The position numbers and the translations under genes were made by a program. The notes under the pieces were generated by a model. That model worked only from the letters and a program-made list of their open reading frames with translations, was not told the DNA's origin and did not search any database. A DNA stretch of 64,000 nt from Terriglobus tenax. GTDB lineage: Bacteria; Acidobacteriota; Terriglobia; Terriglobales; Acidobacteriaceae. Below are positions 8,630 through 17,533 of this stretch, piece by piece. The stretch covers positions 310,001 through 374,000 of the forward strand of contig NZ_JAGSYA010000003.1 of the NCBI RefSeq assembly GCF_025685395.1, read 5' to 3'. Positions within the stretch are counted from its first letter, which is position 1. Each line of letters opens with the position of its first letter.

Positions 8630-9655
8630 TCAAACTGCAACCCGATCTGGACGACGCCGTAAGCTCGCCTGAGTCACTGCGGGCGGAGTGTAGAGTGCGC
8701 CCATCGGCCCCGCGTCGGTCCCCGGCGCAACGACCTCGTCGATCCTATCCAGGATTTCGTTGCTAAGCGCAACTTCGGCACCGGCGAGCAGATCGTCCAG
8801 CTGTTGCATGGTGCGTGGACCGAGAATCGCCGATGTAACACCGGGGTGAGCCATCACAAACGCCATCGCCATGTGCGTCAACGAAATCCCGGCTCCCTCG
8901 GCGATGGGGATGAGGCGTTCGACCGCCTCCAGATTGCGCTCGTCGGACATCTGTTTGGGAAAGACCTTGACGCGCAGGCTCTCCGGCAGAGAGTGGCCCC
9001 TGCGGTAGCGCCCGGTGAGCATACCCTTCGCCAGCGGGCTCCAGACCAGCGCGCCCATCCCATACTTCTCGCAGATGGGCAGAACCTCCCGTTCGATACT
9101 GCGGTTGAGGATCGAATAAGGTGGCTGCTCGGTTCGGAAGCGAGCCAGGCCACGGTGCTCCGCCACCCATTGCGCCTCCACGATCTCGGAAGCAGGAAAC
9201 GTCGATGACCCGATGGCGCGGACCTTGCCCGCGCGCATCAGGTCCGTGAGCACCGACAACGTCTCCTCGATGTCGGTATCGGGAGAGGGACGGTGGACCT
9301 GGTAAAGATCGATGTGGTCGGTCTGAAGGCGGCGCAACGACGCCTCCACGGCCTGTGTGATCCAACGGCGCGAATTACCCTGCTGATTCGGATCCTCGCC
9401 CATTGCGCCGTTCACCTTGGTGGCCAGCACGATATTTTGGCGACGACCCTTGAGCGCCTTGCCGACGATCTCCTCCGACTCTCCGTTGCTGTATCGATCG
9501 GCGGTGTCGACGAAGTTGATGCCGAAATCTAAGGCCTTGTGGATGATACGAATGCAGTCGTCGTGATCGGAGTTGGCGATGCCGCCGAACATCATCGCTC
9601 CTAAGCAATATGGGCTGACCTTGATGCCTGTTCGGCCTAGCGTGCGGTATTTCAC
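8630..9655 (-). CDS. Aldo/keto reductase
   Basis: Cytoplasmic NADPH-dependent oxidoreductase of the AKR barrel fold, 341 residues. The catalytic tetrad is visible: Asp50 in FVDTADRYSNG, Tyr55, Lys80 (ATKVNG) and His121 (YQVHRPSPD). The NADP-binding C-terminal part includes SAILGPRTMQQLDD. It follows the SDR gene (9726-10481) by 70 bases on the same strand and probably forms a two-gene unit under the TetR regulator whose operators lie upstream of the SDR. Substrate unknown; the pairing of AKR and SDR suggests handling of a reactive carbonyl compound. Confidence 0.9.
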   Translation of the reverse strand: MKYRTLGRTGIKVSPYCLGAMMFGGIANSDHDDCIRIIHKALDFGINFVDTADRYSNGESEEIVGKALKGRRQNIVLATKVNGAMGEDPNQQGNSRRWITQAVEASLRRLQTDHIDLYQVHRPSPDTDIEETLSVLTDLMRAGKVRAIGSSTFPASEIVEAQWVAEHRGLARFRTEQPPYSILNRSIEREVLPICEKYGMGALVWSPLAKGMLTGRYRRGHSLPESLRVKVFPKQMSDERNLEAVERLIPIAEGAGISLTHMAMAFVMAHPGVTSAILGPRTMQQLDDLLAGAEVALSNEILDRIDEVVAPGTDAGPMGALYTPPAVTQASLRRRPDRVAV

Positions 9656-9725
9656 GGCAGTTTCCTCTCTTCTCTCGGTGTGCGGCCAAAGCGGCTTTTG
9701 ATGGTTCTATGGACGGAATTTCTAC

Positions 9726-10481
9726 TTACCAGGGGATCGTTTCACCTTCCCAGTGCGTGAAGGTGCCGGTAGGACCGTCCGGTCCGAGCAGGGCGACCCG
9801 CACAACCTCACGAGAGCCGTACTCAAGCGACTCTAACCCGGCATAACCGTTGAGATTCGTTTTGGTGAAGCCTGGGGATACGAGGTTAACCTTGATTCCG
9901 CTGCCTTCCAGTTCAATCATCATGGCTAGCGTGATGGCGTTCAGAGCTGTCTTCGACGCGGCATAGCCCGGGCTGTACATCTTGCGATATTGGAAATCCG
10001 GATTCGCATTCGTAGTCAATGAACCGACGCCGCTGGAGACATTGACGATGTGTGCGTGCGCGGATTCCCGCAGTAGGGGCAGCATGGCTTGATACACGGC
10101 GAGCGCGCCGAAGACGTTCGTCTCCCAGATAGCGCGGACCTCGTCCAGAGAAATATTGCTGGCACGGGTGAGTTTGGAAAACTCCTCGAGCGAGCGGTCG
10201 CCCCTGCTTGTGTTCGAGATGGCTGCGTTGTTGACAAGCAGATCAAGGCGGCCAAGCTCCGTGCGGACACGCTCGGCCGCAGCACGGATCGAAGCCTGAT
10301 CGGTGACATCGATCTGCAGCGCGATCGCACCGTTGCCGATCTCTTTCGCGGCAGCTTCGCCACGCTCCAGATTGCGCGACCCGACATAAACCGTCACCCC
10401 ATTGGCGGCGAGTTCCTTCGCAACCTGGAATCCGACTCCCTGATTGGCTCCAGTCACGAGAGCTATACGTTGATTCGACAT
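9726..10481 (-). CDS. Short-chain dehydrogenase/reductase (SDR)
   Basis: Rossmann-fold NAD(P)-dependent oxidoreductase, 251 residues. The cofactor motif TGANQGVG is near residue 11, NNAA near 90, the catalytic Ser in VNVSSGVG, and Tyr/Lys in YAASKTA. ATG at 10481 follows AAGGAGG at ideal spacing. It is divergent from the TetR-family gene at 10579 with paired operators between them, so repression by that TetR protein is likely. The small-molecule substrate is not identifiable. Confidence 0.9.
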   Translation of the reverse strand: MSNQRIALVTGANQGVGFQVAKELAANGVTVYVGSRNLERGEAAAKEIGNGAIALQIDVTDQASIRAAAERVRTELGRLDLLVNNAAISNTSRGDRSLEEFSKLTRASNISLDEVRAIWETNVFGALAVYQAMLPLLRESAHAHIVNVSSGVGSLTTNANPDFQYRKMYSPGYAASKTALNAITLAMMIELEGSGIKVNLVSPGFTKTNLNGYAGLESLEYGSREVVRVALLGPDGPTGTFTHWEGETIPW

Positions 10482-10524
10482 TTTGTATCCTCCTTGGGCT
10501 TGTGCTGCTATTCTTCAGGAACGA

Positions 10525-10561
10525 CGGAACGATGTTCCGATACTACCGGAACGCTGTTCCG
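10525..10561. promoter_or_regulatory. Tandem palindromic operators for the divergent TetR regulator
   Basis: Two perfect 15-bp palindromes of the form CGGAAC-N3-GTTCCG occur at 10525-10539 (N3 = GAT) and 10547-10561 (GCT). Their centres are 22 bp apart, about two helical turns, so two dimers could bind the same face. They lie between the SDR gene and the TetR gene. This position also supports the downstream GTG start for the TetR gene, since the longer frame would translate through the operators. Confidence 0.8.
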
Positions 10562-10578
10562 CGAGCAAGGTAAGCATC

Positions 10579-11220
10579 GTGACAACACCATCTACCCGCG
10601 CGACGAAGAAGAGCACCGCAACGAAGCTGCCGCCGGTGCGTGCGCATGCAAAGCAGAACCTCGCAGCTCTTCTAAGTGCTGCCGCCGAGGTGTTCGCGAC
10701 GTCCGGCGTGGATGCTCCTGTGCGCGAGATTGCGCAACGAGCGGGCGTTGGTCTGGGAACCGTGTATCGCCATTTTCCGCAGCGCTCCGACCTTATCGTG
10801 GCGGTCATGCAGTCGCATGTGGAAGCATGCGCGGACGCAGCCGCTGTGTTCGCGAGCGAATATGAGCCGGAGGAAGCGCTGGCCCGCTGGCTCCACCGCT
10901 TGATGGATTTTGTTGGGGCGAAGCGTGGCCTGGCGGCTGCCCTGCACTCGGGCGATCCCGCCTACGCAGCCCTGCCCGGGTACGTGATGGAACGTCTGGG
11001 CGGTGCACTTCGTAAGCTGCTCGACGGCGCCATCGCCGTTAAGGCTGTCCGCAGCGATATTGACGCAGAGGAACTCTTATGGACGGTGGCTACGATGTGC
11101 CGAGGACCCCATGGAGAAAAAACCGCTTATGCGAGCAAGATGGTGGATGTCCTGATCGATGGGTTGCGTTACGGTGCGAATCCCCAGGAACAGCTCACTT
11201 CCGCGGCGGCAGAGTTTTAG
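10579..11220 (+). CDS. TetR/AcrR-family transcriptional repressor
   Basis: 213 residues from GTG at 10579, chosen because CAAGG lies eight bases upstream and the operators lie just before it; an in-frame upstream start at 10483 would run through them. The N-terminal helix-turn-helix is clear (EIAQRAGVGLGTVYRHF), and the rest is an all-helical ligand-binding domain. It probably represses itself and the divergent SDR-AKR pair via the operators at 10525-10561. The inducer is unknown, but the SDR/AKR context suggests a carbonyl or xenobiotic compound. Confidence 0.88.
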   Translation: MTTPSTRATKKSTATKLPPVRAHAKQNLAALLSAAAEVFATSGVDAPVREIAQRAGVGLGTVYRHFPQRSDLIVAVMQSHVEACADAAAVFASEYEPEEALARWLHRLMDFVGAKRGLAAALHSGDPAYAALPGYVMERLGGALRKLLDGAIAVKAVRSDIDAEELLWTVATMCRGPHGEKTAYASKMVDVLIDGLRYGANPQEQLTSAAAEF

Positions 11221-11429
11221 TTCGTCACTAGCCGCCTTGTTGGGAGTATCGCGCTCAATAACCACTCAAATGAGAGAACAGGCCAGTTATCTTTCCGGAG
11301 GTACTTGTCCTCGAAAAGTGCACAGGCGATTTGGCGTTTGTCGAGAAGGCGAGTCGACCTGCCGCTTGGTCTGGCATCACCCGAAGACAGATGGCAAGAA
11401 CAGCGTCCATCGGGACTTACCCGTCGCTG

Positions 11430-12371
11430 TTAGAAGGATTCGCTCACAAATTCAGCCAACGCACGTACGTCACGGCGTGGCGGGCGGCCAAACATTCGCG
11501 CATACTCGCGGCTGAACTGTGGAGCACTTTCGTAGCCTACTTCTGTTGCGACTGTCTCAACGTTCGAACCGTTTTCGAGCATGAGCCGCCGAGCCGCCAA
11601 CAGGCGTAGCTCCTTTTGATATTGCAGAGGACTCATCCCTGTTGTCGCTTTGAAGTGACGATGGAAGGTTGCAGAACTCATACACGCGATTGCGGCCAGT
11701 TCATTGACCCGCACCGGTTCGGCAAAGCGTGTCTTCAGCTCGTGAATCGCGGCGATTAATCGGTTCTCGCGGCTGGACGCTACGACTGTGTGGAGGAGCT
11801 GTCCTCCGCCGGAGCCTGTTAGCAACCAATAAAGCAGCTCACGGTACAGCCCAGGATAGAGAAGCGGGATCGCTGCTGGCGTCTCAAGCATACGCATGGC
11901 TCTGCATAGGCAATCCAGCGCCTCCGCACTGAGATCGACGACGCAGACACCCGCAGGCGAGGCCGACGAAGCTTGCGTCTGGCTCTTTGGCTGCGAGGAC
12001 ATCTGCTCTGCGAGTTCACGCAAAACAGCGAGATCGAGAACAAGCACAAAGCCTAGAAAGGGTTCGCCGGGGTTTGCCTCAGAGACAGCGCCGCGTGACG
12101 GCATTTCAACTGTGACAACCATCGCCTGGCCGGCGTTGTACTGGTAGCGAAAGTCGCCAAAAGTGGCCCACTTGCTCCCTTGTATCGCGATGCAAAGAGC
12201 AGGCTGGAAGAGCCGGTAGCTGGGAAGCTTCGGCTGATCGGAACGAAGAACTACGAAGCCTTCGATAGCGGTCGGATAGGGGTTCGTCGTTGCGCACGAA
12301 TCGGTGTAGCTGCGCACCGCCTGCGCAAGCTCGTCGAGACACTGCGATCTTCTGTTCTTCGCGACGCCCAT
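11430..12371 (-). CDS. AraC-family transcriptional regulator
   Basis: 313 residues. The N-terminal half matches the AraC_N cupin-like effector domain (PALCIAIQGSKWATFGDF). The C-terminal half carries two helix-turn-helix units, including ELAAIACMSSATFHRHF and VATEVGYESAPQFSREY. It is divergent from the SDR gene at 12474 and probably regulates it, an arrangement common for this subfamily. The start at 12371 has only a weak ribosome site. It resembles the second AraC protein at 29527 in architecture. Confidence 0.88.
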   Translation of the reverse strand: MGVAKNRRSQCLDELAQAVRSYTDSCATTNPYPTAIEGFVVLRSDQPKLPSYRLFQPALCIAIQGSKWATFGDFRYQYNAGQAMVVTVEMPSRGAVSEANPGEPFLGFVLVLDLAVLRELAEQMSSQPKSQTQASSASPAGVCVVDLSAEALDCLCRAMRMLETPAAIPLLYPGLYRELLYWLLTGSGGGQLLHTVVASSRENRLIAAIHELKTRFAEPVRVNELAAIACMSSATFHRHFKATTGMSPLQYQKELRLLAARRLMLENGSNVETVATEVGYESAPQFSREYARMFGRPPRRDVRALAEFVSESF

Positions 12372-12473
12372 AGAAGACCAGTGTACGTGAGAGGAATAGG
12401 CAAGAAATTGCGAAACCAGGCCATTCCGCCTCGCTCTTCGGCGGCTTAGTTTGGAAGAAGATCAGGAGGAAGC

Positions 12474-13244
12474 ATGTCACAGGATCAACAGGGAAAGATT
12501 GCTATCGTTACTGGAGGAAGCCGAGGCATCGGTCGCAGCACGGTGGAAAGTCTCGCACGTCGCGGAGTGAACGTGATCTTTACGTATCACAGTCATCGCG
12601 AGGACGCGGATGCGGTCGTCGCTGCAGCGAGGACCTTTGGCGTCCAGGCTTCTGCTCTGCCTCTCGACACAGGGAAAGTCGGCGGGTTCGAGGCCTTCGC
12701 TCAAAGCGTGCGCGACGTGCTCGCTGATCGAGGGTCGGAGCGCTTCGACTACCTGGTCAACAACGCGGGCAACAATCATCGCAACATGCCCTTGGAGAGT
12801 GTCACTGAAGAAGAGATGGATAGCATTTACAACGTCCATTTCAAAGGCGTCTTGTTTCTGACACAAAAGCTGCTGCCGATCATGAAAGATGGTGGCCGCA
12901 TCGTGAATGTTTCAACCACCCGCACGCGCCTTTCGAGTCGTGGAGGAGCAGCTTATGCCTCCATGAAGGGAGCCATAGACGTCCTTTCGCGACACATGGC
13001 GACGGAGCTCGGCCCGCGCCGCATCACGGTCAATGTCGTCGCACCCGGTGCAGTTGCAACGGACTTTAGCGGCGGCATCGTGCGCGACAATCCCGAGGTA
13101 AACAAGCTAGTCGCCAATCATACGGCTCTAGGTCGTGTGGCTGGCCCGGACGACATTGGACCAGCAATCGCTGCGTTACTGTCTGACGATAACGGCTGGG
13201 TCAATGGGCAGCGCATAGAGGTGAACGGCGGCGTGATGATGTAG
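12474..13244 (+). CDS. Short-chain dehydrogenase/reductase (FabG-like SDR)
   Basis: 256-residue classical SDR with TGGSRGIG (cofactor), NNAG, catalytic Ser in VNVSTTRT, Tyr/Lys in YASMKGA and the C-terminal WVNGQRIEVNGG typical of FabG-like enzymes. ATG follows AGGAGGA at 12465-12471. It is divergent from the AraC gene, which likely controls it. The FabG-like C-terminus does not fix the substrate, and the absence of fatty-acid genes nearby argues against a role in bulk lipid synthesis. Confidence 0.9.
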   Translation: MSQDQQGKIAIVTGGSRGIGRSTVESLARRGVNVIFTYHSHREDADAVVAAARTFGVQASALPLDTGKVGGFEAFAQSVRDVLADRGSERFDYLVNNAGNNHRNMPLESVTEEEMDSIYNVHFKGVLFLTQKLLPIMKDGGRIVNVSTTRTRLSSRGGAAYASMKGAIDVLSRHMATELGPRRITVNVVAPGAVATDFSGGIVRDNPEVNKLVANHTALGRVAGPDDIGPAIAALLSDDNGWVNGQRIEVNGGVMM

Positions 13245-13403
13245 CGTCTGCGCAGCGCTACGGTCTGGTAGAACCTTCATGAAGGCAGGATCGAAATGAT
13301 CGGTAACGGGAACTCAGCCTGGATTACAGATTCAGATCTCGACTGGTGAGAGCAGGTCAACGCACTCATTGACAATTCAATCGGCCTTTACATTCCCAGG
13401 TAG

Positions 13404-13646
13404 TTCCGCGGCAACACCCAGCGCCATGTGAAACGCTATCAACCGACCGCGATAGGCAAGCAATACCTGCAAACAACTCAGGTAGCGCTCGGCGAAAGTG
13501 CAGGCTTCTGCTATGGCACAAAAGAAGTTGACTCAATCATCAAGTGGACCGAACCAGGAAGAGAACCTGCGCCAATGCGGCCGACTCTACAGTCTGAAGT
13601 CACATACACCTATAAAATCCCCCTGCCAAACGCATTTAGGCTTTGA
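13404..13646 (+). pseudogene. Possible remnant of a small conserved protein
   Basis: The 433 bases between the SDR and the GH32 gene contain one frame that reads like real protein: from after a TAG at 13401 to 13646, including IGKQYLQ, GFCYGTKEVDSIIKWTEP and VTYTYKIPLP. I recall similar CYGK...WTEP...VTYTYK patterns in small exported proteins but cannot name the family. A GTG at 13428 could start it, but there is no signal peptide or ribosome site. Protein-like sequence continues upstream of the stop (EQVNALIDNSIGLYIP), which suggests decay. The remaining gap shows nothing else. Confidence 0.35.
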
Positions 13647-13677
13647 AAACGTCTTCGGAATAATGAATTGCTAATGC

Positions 13678-15216
13678 CTATCTGTTCCAAATTGAGTGAA
13701 GTTTCCAGAGCCTGCCCTTCACCATCACAGACTTACCGTCGCTTTGAAAGAATTTAATTTTGTTAGTTTGAGACGGAGGATAGATGAGATTGGTCATAGC
13801 AATCGTTCCGTTTTGTGCATAAGCCTCTACGGAAGAGCGATCCACTATCAGCCTTAGATCATAAGGCCGACCTGCGACAAGCGGGGCTGTGGTTCTAGTT
13901 GGGAAATCGGCCATGACCGCTAGGCCTGAGTTCGAGCGATCAACGTAAAATTCCGCATGCTGGGTATCAAAGCCTACCTCAGTCCAATGTTGGTCGTCAG
14001 AATAAATCCGAAGCCCAGAGACCGAGCCTGAATTCACTCCAAACTCCAGTTCCAGTTCATACGGCGTTATCTGCTTATGGATATTATCGATTTCCTTGTT
14101 CGAGCCGAATGCTGCAGAAATAGGGATGCTGGTCGAACGGAGAGCAGTAACGATAGGCTCCTGCTTGAGCGCCAGTCCTGTCTCATCCCGCACGAGCGAA
14201 AGCCGTCGTGGCAGGCTCATCTGACCACGCCACGGAGAAGTTGGCAATTTCGCCGCATACTGCCAGTTACTCATCCAGCCAAGCAGTACTGGATTCTGAT
14301 TCTTGGGAAGATGGTTGAAGCTGATAGCGCAGTAATCGTCCTTCCCGTAGTTCGTCCACCCGTGGGAACCGGGCTCGTTCGATTGAGCAAAGCGTTTGCC
14401 ATCAAAGCTGCCGAGGAAATATTGTTCTCCCGAACCACCTTGAGGAGCGCCTGGATTGAGCCCTACTTTAAGCGCCCAGACGCCGCCATCTTTTCCATTG
14501 CTGTCGGGAACGTGAAGAAGATCAGGACATTCCCAATCGCCAGCAACGTCTCCCGCCGGTCCGAAGTCACTGAGTTGCGTCCATTCCTTCAAGTTTGGTG
14601 AGGAATAAAAACGGACGATGTGTTCCTTCGGTAGGGATACAGCCATGACCCATTGTTGTTGCTTGTCATCCCAGAAAACACTCGGGTCGCGAAAGTCAGC
14701 CAGGTGCAGGTCAAGCACTGGATTCCGGTCATAGGCGATCCAGGTACGGCCATTGTCGTGACTGTAGGCGATATTCTGTGTCTGGCGCGGACCCTGAGGT
14801 GTGTCGCCGGAACCTGTGTAGATGGCGACCATACATTCGCTCTTGGGAGCGCATAGACCGCTTGTATTGTGCAGGTCTATCACGATGCTGCCGGTGAATA
14901 TCATCACGCCATCCTTCTCCGGAATGGCTACGGGAAGTTCCTTCCAGTGCAGCATGTCCTTGCTGATCGCGTGTCCCCAACTCATATGTCCCCACTCATC
15001 GCCGAATGGGTTGTACTGAAAGAAGAGGTGATACTCGCCACGAAAGAACACAAGGCCATTGGGATCGTTCGTCCAGTGTTCGCTGGGCGAAAAGTGGACC
15101 TGCGGTCGATAGGGCTGGTCGTATCCTGATGTTTGCGTCCTACCATTCCGTGCAAAGAAGGCGAGTGCGATCACGAGGACAGATCGTACGAGATTTCCGG
15201 AAAGGGATCGCGTCAT
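13678..15216 (-). CDS. Exported GH32 fructan hydrolase (levanase/fructan beta-fructosidase-like)
   Basis: Hydrolyses beta-fructofuranosyl bonds in levan, inulin or sucrose. The 512-residue product has an N-terminal signal (about 1-27), a five-bladed propeller and a C-terminal beta-sandwich. The three GH32 signatures are intact: WTNDPNG with nucleophile Asp51, FRDPS with the transition-state Asp177, and WECPD with acid/base Glu229. Its start overlaps the stop of the PfkB kinase by four bases, so the two are translated together: export of a fructosidase coupled to phosphorylation of the released fructose. Regulated presumably by the GntR-type gene upstream. Confidence 0.93.
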   Translation of the reverse strand: MTRSLSGNLVRSVLVIALAFFARNGRTQTSGYDQPYRPQVHFSPSEHWTNDPNGLVFFRGEYHLFFQYNPFGDEWGHMSWGHAISKDMLHWKELPVAIPEKDGVMIFTGSIVIDLHNTSGLCAPKSECMVAIYTGSGDTPQGPRQTQNIAYSHDNGRTWIAYDRNPVLDLHLADFRDPSVFWDDKQQQWVMAVSLPKEHIVRFYSSPNLKEWTQLSDFGPAGDVAGDWECPDLLHVPDSNGKDGGVWALKVGLNPGAPQGGSGEQYFLGSFDGKRFAQSNEPGSHGWTNYGKDDYCAISFNHLPKNQNPVLLGWMSNWQYAAKLPTSPWRGQMSLPRRLSLVRDETGLALKQEPIVTALRSTSIPISAAFGSNKEIDNIHKQITPYELELEFGVNSGSVSGLRIYSDDQHWTEVGFDTQHAEFYVDRSNSGLAVMADFPTRTTAPLVAGRPYDLRLIVDRSSVEAYAQNGTIAMTNLIYPPSQTNKIKFFQSDGKSVMVKGRLWKLHSIWNR

Positions 15217-16160
15217 ACATGAGCTCCTTCAATTTTGCCGTTCGCCACGCTGGCTGTTTCGGGTGAGATCGATGCGAGTTGGAGGCATTCGTCTATTGAC
15301 CATTTCGGCGTGGCACCGGGTCGGCTGGCGACGATCGACCCCAGTGCGTTGGCAAATCGTGCTGTACGCAAAAGTGGCCATTTTGCGTGATAGCCATGAA
15401 GGAAGGCGGCGGCAAATGCATCCCCTGCGCCCACCGTGTCTTCGACTGAAGTAGGAAACCCCGGAACGGTTAGTGCGGTTTCGTTTTCATACACAAGACA
15501 ACCTGCCGCTCCAAGCGTGACGCAAATGCTTTCGATTTTGTAGCGAGAAGCCCAGTCGGCGCAGAAGTTCTCCAATGAAAACGAATTTGGATCCACCCCG
15601 GTAAGCGTCGCGAGTGTCTGCGCCTCAGATTCATTGAGCTTCACGATCGAAGCCAATCGGCAAAGCCGTTCCACCAAGGGCAGGTTCCAACTTCCGGGTC
15701 GAAGATTCAGATCGTAAAAACAACGTGTGCCATGCAAGGATTCCACGAGGCTGCGTGTCATCTGTTCCACTTGGGCATCTGTCTGAAACAACGTTCCGAA
15801 ATATAACCAGTCGGGTTCAAGGGTCTTCAGAGACAAAAGTGCTTCTGATGACAGATTGAAGGCGTCGAACGCGGCGGGCCTTGGAATCTCAAATCGGGGT
15901 TCTCCTTCCGGGCTCGTTGTCACTCGCGCCACGCCAGTCGGCTGGCCAGTAACCGTTTGAAGAAATCTTGTATCCACGCCGAGGGTCCCGGCGCCTTCCC
16001 TGGCGCGTCGGCCCCGATCGTCGTCACCAACAGCACTGATCAATGCGACCCAGTTCCCCAGCCGGGCAGCATTCGCTGAAAAATTCAGAGGAGCGCCTCC
16101 AAGAAGCTCCCTGTCCGGGAAAACATCCCACAATATCTCGCCGATACTGAGTATCCGCAT
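15213..16160 (-). CDS. PfkB-family sugar kinase, probable fructokinase
   Basis: 315-residue cytoplasmic ribokinase-fold kinase that would phosphorylate fructose with ATP. GEILWD and GGAPLNFSANAARLG (about 21-35) match the sugar-binding N-terminus of fructokinases, and DTVGAGDAF has the catalytic base Asp247 and anion hole. ATG at 16160 follows GGAG. First gene of a two-gene minus-strand operon with the GH32 enzyme (ATGA overlap), and divergent from the GntR/LacI-type regulator. Fructose as substrate is inferred from the GH32 linkage and the motif pattern. Confidence 0.88.
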   Translation of the reverse strand: MRILSIGEILWDVFPDRELLGGAPLNFSANAARLGNWVALISAVGDDDRGRRAREGAGTLGVDTRFLQTVTGQPTGVARVTTSPEGEPRFEIPRPAAFDAFNLSSEALLSLKTLEPDWLYFGTLFQTDAQVEQMTRSLVESLHGTRCFYDLNLRPGSWNLPLVERLCRLASIVKLNESEAQTLATLTGVDPNSFSLENFCADWASRYKIESICVTLGAAGCLVYENETALTVPGFPTSVEDTVGAGDAFAAAFLHGYHAKWPLLRTARFANALGSIVASRPGATPKWSIDECLQLASISPETASVANGKIEGAHV

Positions 16161-16216
16161 TTTCGCTCCGTTTGCACTTATAGAAGTCCCCTAAATGTAT
16201 ATGCAAGTCATGGCTT

Positions 16217-16262
16217 ACTTGTCTAGTATTGATCACACAATGAGGTGGCCTTCTTGACTAAG
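16217..16262. promoter_or_regulatory. Candidate operator elements of the fructan regulator
   Basis: Between the divergent kinase and regulator genes lie ACTTGTCTAGT (16217-16227) and CTTGACTAAG (16253-16262). Both resemble the longer near-palindrome ACTTGACTAGACAGGT (17432-17447) upstream of the TonB receptor gene. Shared motif CTTG-W-CTA-R. This is a proposal from visual comparison only. Confidence 0.4.
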
Positions 16263-16291
16263 CGTACCGACGCCGAGGATGGTAATGCTGT

Positions 16292-17425
16292 ATGACCGAG
16301 CGGATGAGTGATATCAAGACTGAAAAAGCCGAAACCCCAAAACGATCCAAGTACCTTTCGATCGTGGAGAGCCTGAGAAGAGATATCGCATCGGGTCGAT
16401 ACCGTCCCGGAGCCCGGCTGCCGAGCGAGGCGGAATTAGTCCGCAGGTTCAGTGTGAGCCGAATGACAGTCGTCAAGGCCATCCAACAGCTCCAGCAGGA
16501 TGGCCTTCTTGTCCGTCGAGCCGGGTCGGGGACCTATGCTGCCGGTCAAGCCGCGACTGAAGGATTGTCCTTCGGGTTGCTTATTCCTGATCTCGGCCAG
16601 ACAGAGATTTTCGAGCCGATCTGCCGTGGAATGATGCGATCACCCTCGGTGAAGGGCCATTCGCTCGCGTGGGGGCATGCTTTGTCTACGGCCCACAAGG
16701 AAGAAGAAGCAGAACATCTTTGCCGGAGCTTCATCGAACAGGGAGTCGCCGGTATTTTTTTTGCTCCAGTCGAATTCACCAGCCGTGAAGATGTGAATAG
16801 CCGGATCCTACGAGCGTTGGATAAGGCCCACATCCCGGTGATTTTGCTTGATCGGGATGTGGTCCCGTATCCGGAGCGCAGCAGCTACGATCTTGTGGGG
16901 CTGGATAATCGCCGCGCCGGATATATCGTGACCGACCACCTGATTCGGCAGGGAGCCACACGTATAGCGTTTTTCGCCAGGGAGCACTCTGCAGAGACTG
17001 TGGACTCCCGCATTGCAGGATATCGCGAAGCTCTGCACACTCATGACCTATCGCCTGCCCCGGACCTCCTGCTAAGGGGAGAAGCGGGGGATAAGACATT
17101 CGTGGAGATGGCACTTCGCAAAAGCAAGGCAGACGCGGTCATGTGTGCCAACGATCACACTGCGGCCAATCTCATGCAAACCATCCTTTCGCTTGGCCTC
17201 AGAATCCCGGAGGACATACGAATTGCAGGAGTTGATGATGTGAAGTACGCCAGTTTGCTGCCCATTCCACTAACTACGTTCCACCAGCCCTGTGCGGACA
17301 TAGGAGCAGCAGGTATGTCGGCGATGCTGGAACGCATCAGCAACCCTCATTTGCCTCCCCGATCGATACGGCTGAATGGGCACCTCGTTGTCCGACGCTC
17401 ATGCGGCAGGAAAGAAAATCCATGA
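16292..17425 (+). CDS. GntR-type HTH regulator with LacI-like sugar-binding domain
   Basis: 377 residues. An N-terminal winged helix of GntR type (LPSEAELVRRFSVSRMTVVKAIQQL, about 50-75, given here as two adjoining parts) is joined to a periplasmic-binding-protein-like domain (SFGLLIPDLG onward, DAVMCANDHTAANLMQ, GVDDVKYASLLPIPLTTFHQP), the AraR-type arrangement. It would bind a sugar and control both the divergent kinase-GH32 pair and the downstream TonB receptor-GH32-GH172 genes. The ATG at 16292 lacks a good ribosome site; an in-frame ATG at 16304 is possible. Effector (fructose, fructose phosphate or an oligosaccharide) unknown. Confidence 0.88.
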   Translation: MTERMSDIKTEKAETPKRSKYLSIVESLRRDIASGRYRPGARLPSEAELVRRFSVSRMTVVKAIQQLQQDGLLVRRAGSGTYAAGQAATEGLSFGLLIPDLGQTEIFEPICRGMMRSPSVKGHSLAWGHALSTAHKEEEAEHLCRSFIEQGVAGIFFAPVEFTSREDVNSRILRALDKAHIPVILLDRDVVPYPERSSYDLVGLDNRRAGYIVTDHLIRQGATRIAFFAREHSAETVDSRIAGYREALHTHDLSPAPDLLLRGEAGDKTFVEMALRKSKADAVMCANDHTAANLMQTILSLGLRIPEDIRIAGVDDVKYASLLPIPLTTFHQPCADIGAAGMSAMLERISNPHLPPRSIRLNGHLVVRRSCGRKENP

Positions 17426-17431
17426 CCCGAA

Positions 17432-17447
17432 ACTTGACTAGACAGGT
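17432..17447 (+). promoter_or_regulatory. Candidate operator upstream of the TonB receptor
   Basis: ACTTGACTAGACAGGT is a 16-bp near-palindrome centred on CTAG (12 of 16 positions symmetric). It lies just after the regulator stop and about 90 bases before the receptor start, and related half-sites occur at 16217 and 16253. Confidence 0.45.
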
Positions 17448-17533
17448 TTAAGTGTTTTCTATAGTCAGAATGATTGACAACTGTATAGGTAGCAGCCTAA
17501 AACTTCCTTTCGTCGCAGTGTGTGGAGGCTTGT

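Noticed and set aside
10483-10578. Longer N-terminus for the TetR repressor
   Set aside because: It would encode through the two operators and lacks a ribosome site; the GTG at 10579 has one.
13428-13646. Intact 72-residue gene starting at GTG 13428
   Set aside because: The frame reads like protein but lacks a ribosome site and signal, and protein-like sequence continues upstream across a stop; treated as a remnant instead.
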